Assembly (NCBI RefSeq): GCF_026625885.1
Contig: NZ_CP113068.1
Coordinates: 3,038,001 to 3,102,000 of the forward strand
Length of the DNA: 64,000 nucleotides
From: Roseateles sp. SL47
GTDB lineage: Bacteria; Pseudomonadota; Gammaproteobacteria; Burkholderiales; Burkholderiaceae_C
Reading direction: 5' to 3'
The translations under genes were made by a program, and so were the position numbers. Positions 45,872 through 53,028 of the stretch are shown one piece after another. The notes under the pieces were generated by a model. It did not search any database. It saw only the letters and a program-made list of their open reading frames with translations, and was not told the DNA's origin. Numbering within the stretch: position 1 is the stretch's first letter; each line of letters opens with the position of its first letter.

Positions 45872-46522
45872 TTAGTGCAGAACGCCGGAGGACCAGAGGA
45901 GTTGCATCAATTCATCTGCCGCTTCGTCCAGGTTCATCCGCCCGGTGTCGATGCACAGGGTGGGCGCTTCTGGTTCTTCGTAGGGTGAGGTGATGCCGGT
46001 GAACTGTGAAATCAGTCCCGCACGGGCTTTCGCATAGAGCCCTTTCGGGTCGCGCCCTTCGCAGGTGGACACATCCGCGCTCATGTAGACCTCCACGAAA
46101 CGCGCGTCACCGACGATGGCACGAGCCATGGAGCGATCTTCGCGGCTCGGAGAAATGAGCGCGCTGAACACAATCAGCCCCGCGTCATTCATCAGCGAAG
46201 CGACTTCGGCGGTGCGGCGAATGTTCTCCCGCCGATCCTGGGCACTGAATCCGAGGTCACTGTTGAGATGGTGGCGGAGGTTGTCGCCGTCCAGCACGTA
46301 GCTCAGGCGCCGCTGCGCGAGGAGGCGGCGCTCCATTTCATAGGCCAGCGTGGATTTGCCGGCGCCACTCAGGCCGGTGAACCAGATGGTGGTGGCGCGT
46401 TGGCCCAGGAGGCGCGCGCGGTCCGGTGGAGAGACAGCGCCTCTGTGTTTGAAGATGTCTCTGCCGAACGAGACCGACGCTTCAAATGCTGCCCGACCTT
46501 CAGTGCCGTATGGATGACCCAT
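45872..46522 (-). CDS. cysC: Adenylylsulfate (APS) kinase
   Basis: CysC phosphorylates APS to PAPS. The 216-residue protein has the P-loop FTGLSGAGKSTLAYEMERRL near residues 49-68, DGDNLRHHLNSDLGF near 80, and NDAGLIVFSALISPSREDR. It is a stand-alone kinase without an ATP sulfurylase domain. The adjacent sulfotransferase suggests supply of PAPS for sulfation, not for assimilation. Its ATG and the first ATG of the divergent transporter frame overlap, so that transporter probably starts further inside. CysD and CysN are not in the window. Confidence 0.93.
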   Translation of the reverse strand: MGHPYGTEGRAAFEASVSFGRDIFKHRGAVSPPDRARLLGQRATTIWFTGLSGAGKSTLAYEMERRLLAQRRLSYVLDGDNLRHHLNSDLGFSAQDRRENIRRTAEVASLMNDAGLIVFSALISPSREDRSMARAIVGDARFVEVYMSADVSTCEGRDPKGLYAKARAGLISQFTGITSPYEEPEAPTLCIDTGRMNLDEAADELMQLLWSSGVLH

Positions 46523-46552
46523 GACATCAGCCTCCCAGCCGTTTCCCGACCG

Positions 46553-46584
46553 TTATGAGGAAATTGTTGCTCTTTATGAGGAAA
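46553..46584. repeat. Direct repeat ttatgaggaaa, 21 bases apart
   Basis: Two identical 11-base copies begin at 46553 and 46574, about two helical turns apart. They lie between the divergent cysC and TauE/SafE genes and may be regulator half sites. Confidence 0.5.
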
Positions 46585-46622
46585 ACGCAATACCCTTGGC
46601 CCAGGGATGGCTGGGATTCGCG

Positions 46623-47357
46623 ATGGATTACCTGTTATTCAGCATTTGTGCCGGATTGGCCGCCTATGTGCAAACGCTCACGGGCTTCGCTTTTGCGCTG
46701 GTGCTGCTGGGATTGACGGCGTCGCTGCAATTGGGGCCGGTGGGGTGCTCGGCCGATGCTGCGAGCCTGCTGGTGCTGTTGAACGTGGCCGCTTATTTTT
46801 GGTTCCATCCCTTGACGCCCGAATGGCGGCGGGTGCTGCCCGCGCTGCCCAGCAGTGCCATTGGGGTGGCTGCGGGGCTGGTCTTGCTGCACTGGCTGAG
46901 TGCTCAGGCCGGGCGCCAATTGGCGGCCGCGCTGGGCGTGACCATCATGGTGTGTGCCGGGCTGATGTGCCTGCCGCGCCAGGCGCAGGCAACGCCGTCC
47001 GGACGATGGAGCTATGCAGTGGCGGGGGGCTTTTCGGGTCTGCTGGGCGGGCTCTTCTCTGCGGCGGGGCCACCCCTCGTGTTCCACATGTATCGACAGC
47101 CTTTGTCGACACAGGTGGTGCAGCAAGGCTTGATGGTGGCCACCGCCTTCAACAGTGCCTTGCGGCTGGTGATGGTGGCGGGGAGTGGGCAGTTGTCCGC
47201 CGATGCCCTCTGGCTCGGGCTTGCTGCAGCGCCGATGGTGCTGATCGTCCACGCACTGCATCGGCGCTTTCCGCTCCGGTTGAATTCACAGCACGTGCGC
47301 CGATTGGCGGCTTTGCTGCTGGGCGGGGCCGGACTTTTACTGGCGTTGCACGCCTGA
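46623..47357 (+). CDS. TauE/SafE-family membrane transporter
   Basis: This 244-residue protein has about seven to eight hydrophobic segments and resembles the TauE/SafE family (sulfite/organosulfonate exporters). The motif is AGLAAYVQTLTGFAFALVLL near the start, with GLLGGLFSAAGPPLVFHMYR in the second half. The first in-frame ATG is at 46521 but overlaps the cysC start codon; the ATG at 46623 leaves a normal divergent promoter region, so I prefer it. The sulfur theme of its neighbours fits a sulfite or sulfonate role, without proof. Confidence 0.82.
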   Translation: MDYLLFSICAGLAAYVQTLTGFAFALVLLGLTASLQLGPVGCSADAASLLVLLNVAAYFWFHPLTPEWRRVLPALPSSAIGVAAGLVLLHWLSAQAGRQLAAALGVTIMVCAGLMCLPRQAQATPSGRWSYAVAGGFSGLLGGLFSAAGPPLVFHMYRQPLSTQVVQQGLMVATAFNSALRLVMVAGSGQLSADALWLGLAAAPMVLIVHALHRRFPLRLNSQHVRRLAALLLGGAGLLLALHA

Positions 47358-47453
47358 GTGTTCAGTCAAGCCTCTCACGGAGCGCCAGCATCGCCACGAT
47401 TCGAGCGAGCCCAGGCCATTCATCCAGAAACTCCGAGCAGTGAATGCTTCGAG

Positions 47454-47687
47454 TCAACTCAAGTCCAAGCCGAGCATCTGGCCAAAGCTGAGCGTCACGA
47501 CCACCAGCCCGGCGACCAGCAGCAAGAACACAACGGCCACGATGGCACTCGTGCGTAGCACTTCGCGCTGCTTGGCCGCACCGTCCTTCTTTCTCGCCTG
47601 GTCGTAATGCCACTTGATGGCGAAGAACATGCCAATGCCCAGCACGATCAGCTTGAAGGCAATGAAGACTGTAGGGACCCATTCCAT
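47454..47687 (-). CDS. Small two-helix membrane protein
   Basis: This 77-residue protein has two hydrophobic stretches (residues ~4-22 and ~45-68) linked by a basic segment (WHYDQARKKDGAAKQREVLR). I know no family for it. The start at 47687 is chosen because the first helix begins right after the Met (MEWVPTVFIAFKLIV). It is divergent from the MocR-type gene, so it could be under its control, which is inference. Confidence 0.7.
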   Translation of the reverse strand: MEWVPTVFIAFKLIVLGIGMFFAIKWHYDQARKKDGAAKQREVLRTSAIVAVVFLLLVAGLVVVTLSFGQMLGLDLS

Positions 47688-47811
47688 GATTTCGACGCTT
47701 CCAGGCTGTTGCTTGACACCATCTGCCGTGAGGGGAGCGACCCCGACACTCCGGTCCGGGCTGGAGCCGTGGGGCGCGCTCAGCACTGTGCGCGCGGCAG
47801 TCGGTAAAGTA

Positions 47812-47846
47812 CAGATGCAGATTATTTAAAAAACACCAGATCAGAT
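47812..47846. promoter_or_regulatory. Four CAGAT motifs upstream of the MocR gene
   Basis: CAGAT occurs at 47812, 47818, 47837 and 47842 in two close pairs, around an AT-rich tract (attatttaaaaaac). MocR-type regulators bind direct repeats near their own promoter. The assignment is tentative. Confidence 0.4.
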
Positions 47847-47935
47847 GGGTGGCTGGGAGGTCATTTCACTCGGGGATGCGGATGCCCATACAGTGGGGCT
47901 GTTCCACGCAGCAGGCCATATCAGCAGCCCACCCC

Positions 47936-49366
47936 ATGAAGCGTTACGAAGTTCTTGCCGATGACCTGGCGGCGTCCATCGCTGCGGGTCAGTTGCGCCC
48001 TGGAGACCGCCTTCCATCGGTCCGCGAAGCCAGCAAGGACCGCAGTGTCAGCCCCTCGACCGTCTTTGAGGCCTACTACCTGCTGGAGGCCCGCGGCCTG
48101 ATCGAGGCGCGGCCACGGTCCGGCTATTTTGTCAGCCAGGCGGCGATTTCTCACCCGGAGCCCCACGCCTCCGATCCGCTGGCCGAGGAGCGCAGCGTCG
48201 AGGTGTCAGAGCTGGTGTTTCAGGTGCTCGATGTGGCGCGCAACCGGGCTGTGGTGCCGTTGGGCTCGGCGTTTCCCAGCCCGACGCTGTTCCCGCTGGA
48301 CAAGCTGGCCCTGGCGCTCGGCAAGGCCACGCGCGGGCTGGACCCTTGGCGCACCGTCGAAGACCTCTCACCGGGCAGCGCCGAACTCCGGCGCCAGATT
48401 GGTCTGCGTTACCTGAGTGCCGGCTGCAAGGTGGATGCGGATGAGGTCGTCGTGACCAATGGGGCGATGGAGGCATTGAACCTGTGCCTGGAGGCGGTCA
48501 CCAAGCCCGGCGACCTTGTGGCCATCGAGTCCCCGACCTTTTATGGCGCCCTGCAGGCGCTGGAGCGGCGTGGGCTCAAGGCCGTTGAGGTGGCCACCCA
48601 CGCGCGTACCGGCGTTGATGTGCCTGCGTTGGCCGCCATCATCGACCGGCATCCGGTGAAAGCGTGCTGGCTGATGCCGAATTTCCAGAATCCGTTGGGC
48701 AGCCTGATGCCGGATGCCGCCAAGGCAGCGCTGGTGGCATTGCTGGCGGAGCGAGACATTCCGCTCATTGAAGATGACGTGTATGGAGAGCTGTACTTCG
48801 GACCACGCCCACGGCCCGCCAAGGCCTGGGACAAGAGCGGCTGGGTCCTGCATTGCAGTTCCTTTTCCAAATCTCTGGCGCCTGGTTTTCGCGTCGGCTG
48901 GGTGGCCGCCGGTCGGTTCGCCCGGAACGTCAGCCGCCGCAAACTCATGAGTTCATTGGCGACACCTGTCCCCATGCAGGAGGGCCTGAGTGAATACCTC
49001 CGGCGAGGCGGTTATGACCGGCACTTGCGGCAGCTTCGGCAAGCGCTCGTGACCAACCGCCAGGTGGTGTTGAGGACGATTGCCAAAAGCTTTCCTTCAG
49101 GCACCCGAGTCACCCAGCCGGAGGGGGGATATTTCGTGTGGGTGGAATTGCCGGCCGAGATCAACACCCTGGAGTTGCACCGGGTGGCCTTGTCGCATGA
49201 CATCAGCATTGCGCCGGGGCATTTGTTTTCGGCCGATCACCGCTTCACGCATCACCTGCGGCTGAATTTCGGACATCCCGACCATGCGCAGGTGGTGGAG
49301 TCGCTGAAGACGCTGGGGAAGATTGCAAAGGCGCTGGCGCAGGAGGGCTTCACCGAGCAACGGTGA
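47936..49366 (+). CDS. MocR-type (GntR/aminotransferase) regulator
   Basis: This 476-residue protein has an N-terminal GntR winged helix (residues ~1-70; LAASIAAGQLRPGDRLPSVREAS) and a fold-type I aminotransferase domain. The PLP Lys is in SSFSKSLAPGFRVGW near 315. Such MocR-type proteins sense amino acids or vitamin B6 through PLP and control a nearby gene. The ThDP enzyme 140 bases downstream or the divergent small membrane protein are candidate targets. The start at 47936 (MKRYEVLADD) is preferred over an upstream ATG in the promoter. The stop is in a 10-bp repeat. Confidence 0.9.
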   Translation: MKRYEVLADDLAASIAAGQLRPGDRLPSVREASKDRSVSPSTVFEAYYLLEARGLIEARPRSGYFVSQAAISHPEPHASDPLAEERSVEVSELVFQVLDVARNRAVVPLGSAFPSPTLFPLDKLALALGKATRGLDPWRTVEDLSPGSAELRRQIGLRYLSAGCKVDADEVVVTNGAMEALNLCLEAVTKPGDLVAIESPTFYGALQALERRGLKAVEVATHARTGVDVPALAAIIDRHPVKACWLMPNFQNPLGSLMPDAAKAALVALLAERDIPLIEDDVYGELYFGPRPRPAKAWDKSGWVLHCSSFSKSLAPGFRVGWVAAGRFARNVSRRKLMSSLATPVPMQEGLSEYLRRGGYDRHLRQLRQALVTNRQVVLRTIAKSFPSGTRVTQPEGGYFVWVELPAEINTLELHRVALSHDISIAPGHLFSADHRFTHHLRLNFGHPDHAQVVESLKTLGKIAKALAQEGFTEQR

Positions 49367-49420
49367 GCCGCGGTGAGCAGAGGTGGGCAGCGGTGAGCAG
49401 AGGTGGGCAGCGGTGAGCAG
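49361..49420. repeat. 10-bp tandem repeat spanning the MocR stop codon
   Basis: Six units of 10 bases (cggtgagccg, cggtgagcag, aggtgggcag, cggtgagcag, aggtgggcag, cggtgagcag) start at 49361. The gene's TGA (49364-49366) is in unit 1. Confidence 0.9.
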
Positions 49421-49507
49421 CGCGAGTGCAGCCCTGCGGGGCACGCCCCTCGATGTCACCTCACTTCGGCCTTGCGCTCCCCCGCCCACTCGCTACAGTC
49501 GGGCTTC

Positions 49508-51247
49508 ATGACCCTCCGCCCCAACATTTCCGGCGAGCGTCTCGCCGGTCACGCCCTCGTTGAGGCCCTCATCGCCCAAGGCGTGGACACCGTCTTTGGT
49601 GTCCCCGGCGAAAGTTATCTCGCCGTCCTGGATGGTTTGCATGAGCATCAGGAGCGCATACGCTTCATGGCCTGCCGCCACGAAGGCGGCGCAGCGTTCA
49701 TGGCCGAGGCGGCGGGCAAGCTCACGGGCCGGCCCGGCGTCTGCCTGGTGACCCGGGCACCGGGCGCGACCAATGCCAGCATCGGCCTGCACACGGCATT
49801 TCAAGACTCCACACCCATGGTGCTGCTGATCGGCCAGGTGGCGTCGGATCAGCGGGACCGCGAAGCCTTCCAGGAAGTCGACTACCGCCAGATGCTTGGC
49901 CCCGGCACCCTGGGCATGGCCAAATGGGTGGCCGAAGTGCAGGACGCCGACCGCCTGCCCGAATACCTCGCCCGAGCGTTCCACATCGCCCAGCAAGGGC
50001 GGCCCGGCCCCGTGGTGCTGGCGCTGCCTGAGGACATGCTCACCACGGTCACCACAGCGCCTGTGTTGCCCCGCGTCACGCCCGCCGTGTCGTGGCCGTC
50101 CCCCAGCGATCTGCTGGCCTTGCAGGCGCGGCTGGAGAATGCCGACCGACCCTTGCTGTTGGTGGGGGGCGGGGGCTGGACGCCGCAGGCCTGCGAAGCC
50201 CTGGAGCACTTCGCACGCACCTGGCATCTGCCAGTGGCCTGTGGGTTCCGCCGCCAGGATCTCTTTGACAATCGAGACGCGCTGTATGCGGGTGATGTCG
50301 GCATTGGCATCAACCCCGCATTGGCGCAACGCGTGCGGGATGCCGACCTGATCATCGCCCTGGGCCCTCGCCTGGGCGAAATGACGACCGGTGGCTACGA
50401 ACTGCTGCAACCGCCGCGCCCGCATCAGCAGTTGGTGCACATTCACGCAGGAGCGGAAGAACTCGGGCGCGTGTATGCAGCGGACCAGGTGATCCAGGCC
50501 AGCATGAGTGTGGCGGCGCTGGCCTTGCAGACGCTACGGCCCGAGGATCACTTTGTCTTCCCATGGACCGAGTGGACATGCTCGGCCCACGCCGATTACC
50601 AACGCAATCAGCAGGGGACACCGGTGCAGCCGATGGACATGACCGCCGTGATCCAGCTGCTCAACCGCCTGCTGCCGCCCGACACCATCTTCACCAACGG
50701 CGCCGGCAACTACAGCGGCTGGCTGCATCGTTTCCATCGTTACCCCGCCCTCCATCAGAGCGGACGAACCCAACTGGCCCCCACCAGCGGCGCCATGGGG
50801 TATGGGTTTCCGGCTGCAGTGGCGGCCAGCCTGCTGCAGAAGGACCGTTGGGTGGTCAACATCGCCGGCGACGGCGACTTCCTGATGACCAGCCAGGAGA
50901 TGGCCACGGCCATGGCCCATGGGGCGCGCCGGCTGATCTGCCTGGTGGTGGACAACGGCAGCTACGGCACCATCCGCATGCATCAGGAGCGGGAGTACCC
51001 CGGCCGCACCAGCGGCAGCGACCTGCACAACCCGGATTTCGCTGCGCTGGCCCGCGCCTACGGCTGGGCCGCCCATACCGCCGAACATACCGAGGCGGTG
51101 GAGCCGGCGCTGCGGGACGCCGTACGGACCCAGCAACCGACGCTCATTCACATCAAGTTGCCTGTCGACATCTCCACCAGCCGCACGACACTGACCCGCA
51201 TCCGGGAGGCAGCCCTTCAACGACAGGCCCGGCCTCGGGGAGAATGA
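49508..51247 (+). CDS. ThDP-dependent enzyme, acetolactate-synthase-like
   Basis: This 579-residue enzyme of the thiamine diphosphate family has all three domains. The catalytic Glu is in ACRHEGGAAFMAEAAGK near residue 58; TPMVLLIGQVASDQRDREAFQE follows. The ThDP/Mg site is in the last domain: GDGDFLMTSQEMATAM with NGSYGTIR about 30 residues on. It resembles acetolactate synthase large subunit-like and other pyruvate-utilising ThDP enzymes. No small regulatory subunit is adjacent. The exact reaction is not clear. It starts at ATG 49508. Confidence 0.87.
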   Translation: MTLRPNISGERLAGHALVEALIAQGVDTVFGVPGESYLAVLDGLHEHQERIRFMACRHEGGAAFMAEAAGKLTGRPGVCLVTRAPGATNASIGLHTAFQDSTPMVLLIGQVASDQRDREAFQEVDYRQMLGPGTLGMAKWVAEVQDADRLPEYLARAFHIAQQGRPGPVVLALPEDMLTTVTTAPVLPRVTPAVSWPSPSDLLALQARLENADRPLLLVGGGGWTPQACEALEHFARTWHLPVACGFRRQDLFDNRDALYAGDVGIGINPALAQRVRDADLIIALGPRLGEMTTGGYELLQPPRPHQQLVHIHAGAEELGRVYAADQVIQASMSVAALALQTLRPEDHFVFPWTEWTCSAHADYQRNQQGTPVQPMDMTAVIQLLNRLLPPDTIFTNGAGNYSGWLHRFHRYPALHQSGRTQLAPTSGAMGYGFPAAVAASLLQKDRWVVNIAGDGDFLMTSQEMATAMAHGARRLICLVVDNGSYGTIRMHQEREYPGRTSGSDLHNPDFAALARAYGWAAHTAEHTEAVEPALRDAVRTQQPTLIHIKLPVDISTSRTTLTRIREAALQRQARPRGE

Positions 51248-51251
51248 GTGG

Positions 51252-51497
51252 ATGCCTGCATCCGACTCCTCCTCCACTCCCTTCATCCCCTTCACCCTGC
51301 GCGGCGAGTTCATTGAACTGGACAAGCTGCTCAAGGTGTGTGGCCTGGTCGACAGTGGCGGCGCCGCCCGCCATCTGATCAGCGAGGGGCAGGTGCAGGT
51401 GGACGGTGCGACCGAGTTGCGCAAGACCGCCAAGATCCGCGCCGGCCAGGTGGTGGAATTCGGCGGGCAGCGCATCGAGGTGGCGGCCGCGCCCTGA
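51252..51497 (+). CDS. S4-domain RNA-binding protein (YbcJ-like)
   Basis: This 81-residue protein is a single S4 RNA-binding domain, as in YbcJ of E. coli. The core reads FIELDKLLKVCGLVDSGGAA and then QVQVDGATELRKTAKIRAGQVV. It likely binds structured RNA; the partner is not known. It starts 4 bases after the ThDP enzyme, so the two may be co-transcribed. Confidence 0.93.
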   Translation: MPASDSSSTPFIPFTLRGEFIELDKLLKVCGLVDSGGAARHLISEGQVQVDGATELRKTAKIRAGQVVEFGGQRIEVAAAP

Positions 51498-51588
51498 GCG
51501 CGCCTGCAGCATCCGCGGACACCCCCACCATGGTCCGGCGTCGTCGCTCAGTCGAGCCTTTCAGCCGGCCGCAGCCCAGGAGTTTTCG

Positions 51589-52113
51589 ATGACCACCCCC
51601 ACACCCAGCATCGGCTTCTCAACCTGCGATCTCTGTGATTCGCTGAAGGCGGACACCAGCGGTGCCATCCGCTGGCTGCCGGGCAGCCTCTACCGCAGCT
51701 ATGGCGGTTTCGCCCGCTTCGCCGGCCCGATCGCCACCGTGCGCTGTCTGGAGGACAACTCCCTGGTGAAGGCCGCCGTGGAAAGCTTTGGCGCTGGTCG
51801 TGTGCTCGTGGTGGACGGTGGCGGCTCGCTGCGCCGTTCGCTGGTGGGGGGCAATCTGGCGGCCAGTGCCGCCAAGAACGGTTGGGCCGGGCTGCTGGTT
51901 CACGGTGCCGTGCGAGACCTGCAGGAACTCAAGGCGGCCGACATCGGCATCTTTGCCCTTGGCCATGTGCCCATGCCCACCGACCGGCGAGGCCAGGGCG
52001 TGGAAGACGTGCCCGTGCAGATCGAAGGCCATTGGCTTCGTCCGGGCGAGTGGATCTATGCGGATGAGGACGGCGTGGTGGTCACCACCGGCCCGGTGCA
52101 TCCGGCTGGGTGA
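51589..52113 (+). CDS. rraA: RraA-family protein (ribonuclease E regulator / HMG aldolase)
   Basis: This 174-residue protein belongs to the RraA/HMG-CHA aldolase family. It has FSTCDLCDSLKADTS at the start, and the family motif GGNLAASAAKNGWAGLLVHGAVRD at about residues 90-112, given here in parts. The family has two described activities, inhibition of RNase E and 4-hydroxy-4-methyl-2-oxoglutarate aldolase; sequence cannot tell them apart. An aggag ribosome site lies before the ATG. Confidence 0.9.
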   Translation: MTTPTPSIGFSTCDLCDSLKADTSGAIRWLPGSLYRSYGGFARFAGPIATVRCLEDNSLVKAAVESFGAGRVLVVDGGGSLRRSLVGGNLAASAAKNGWAGLLVHGAVRDLQELKAADIGIFALGHVPMPTDRRGQGVEDVPVQIEGHWLRPGEWIYADEDGVVVTTGPVHPAG

Positions 52114-52205
52114 GTGGTCGAGGCGGCCCACACGTCTACGGGACGGCGGTGACGACGGCTACGGCGATGCCGGCGGCTGCGGCGGTGACGGGCTTGGGGC
52201 TGTAC

Positions 52206-52252
52206 GCCCACCTGCGCCCACCTGCGCCCACCTGCGCCCACCTGCGCCGACC
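52206..52252. repeat. 10-bp tandem repeat next to the serB stop codon
   Basis: Four and a half cctgcgccca units lie just before the serB stop (52253-52255, minus strand), starting one base away. On the serB strand the repeat follows the stop immediately. Confidence 0.9.
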
Positions 52253-52957
52253 TTAGTTGAACAGTGTCAACAACCGATCCAACCCACCGTCCTGAATGGC
52301 CACCATGGCCTGGGCGCGCACTTTGGGCTTGGCGTGATAAGCCACCGACAGCCCGGCCGCACCCATCATGATCAGGTCGTTCGCGCCGTCTCCCACCGCG
52401 ATGCATTGCGCCGGGGTCGCTCCGATCTCCTGCGCGCAGGCCAGCATCATCCGGCGCTTTTCTTCACCGTCGCAAATGTCACCCCAGGCTTGCATGTGCA
52501 AGCCGCCCGTGAGCTGTCCGTCGATGATCTCCAGCGCATTGCTGCGCATGAAATCGATGCCCAAGCGCTCGGCCACATGCTGGGCAAAAAACGTGAAGCC
52601 GCCCGACACCAGCACCAGCTTCAAACCCGCCGCCTTCAGCGCGGCACACAGTTCCACCGCACCCGGATTGAACTGAAGCCGCTGGGTGAGCACCTCTTCC
52701 AGTGCCGAGGCCGGAACGCCCTTGAGCAGGGCCAGCCGGCGGCGCAGGCTGTCCTTGAAATCGGTGATCTCGCCGCGCATGGCCGCTTCAGTGATGGCGG
52801 CCACCTCGGCCTTTTTGCCGGCCACGTCTGCGATTTCATCGATGCATTCGATGGAGATCAGGGTGGAGTCCATGTCGAACGCCGCCAGGCGGTAATCGCT
52901 CAGGCGCAGCGGCGGGGTGACGTTCTGGAGGACCAGCGGAGACAGCTCGGCAGACAT
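52253..52957 (-). CDS. serB: Phosphoserine phosphatase
   Basis: SerB removes phosphate from L-phosphoserine, the last step of serine synthesis. The 234-residue HAD-family protein has the nucleophile motif FDMDSTLISIECIDEIAD near residue 30, KLVLVSGGFTFF near 130 and VGDGANDLIMMGAAGLS near 185. It has no ACT domain, unlike the longer enterobacterial type. It is the last gene before mfd, both on the minus strand, 71 bases apart. Confidence 0.95.
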   Translation of the reverse strand: MSAELSPLVLQNVTPPLRLSDYRLAAFDMDSTLISIECIDEIADVAGKKAEVAAITEAAMRGEITDFKDSLRRRLALLKGVPASALEEVLTQRLQFNPGAVELCAALKAAGLKLVLVSGGFTFFAQHVAERLGIDFMRSNALEIIDGQLTGGLHMQAWGDICDGEEKRRMMLACAQEIGATPAQCIAVGDGANDLIMMGAAGLSVAYHAKPKVRAQAMVAIQDGGLDRLLTLFN

Positions 52958-53028
52958 GCAGGATCAGCAGGTTGGGGGCAGGGAGCGTCAGCTTAACCGA
53001 CGCCAGGGGTGAAGGAGGGCGGTTTCCC

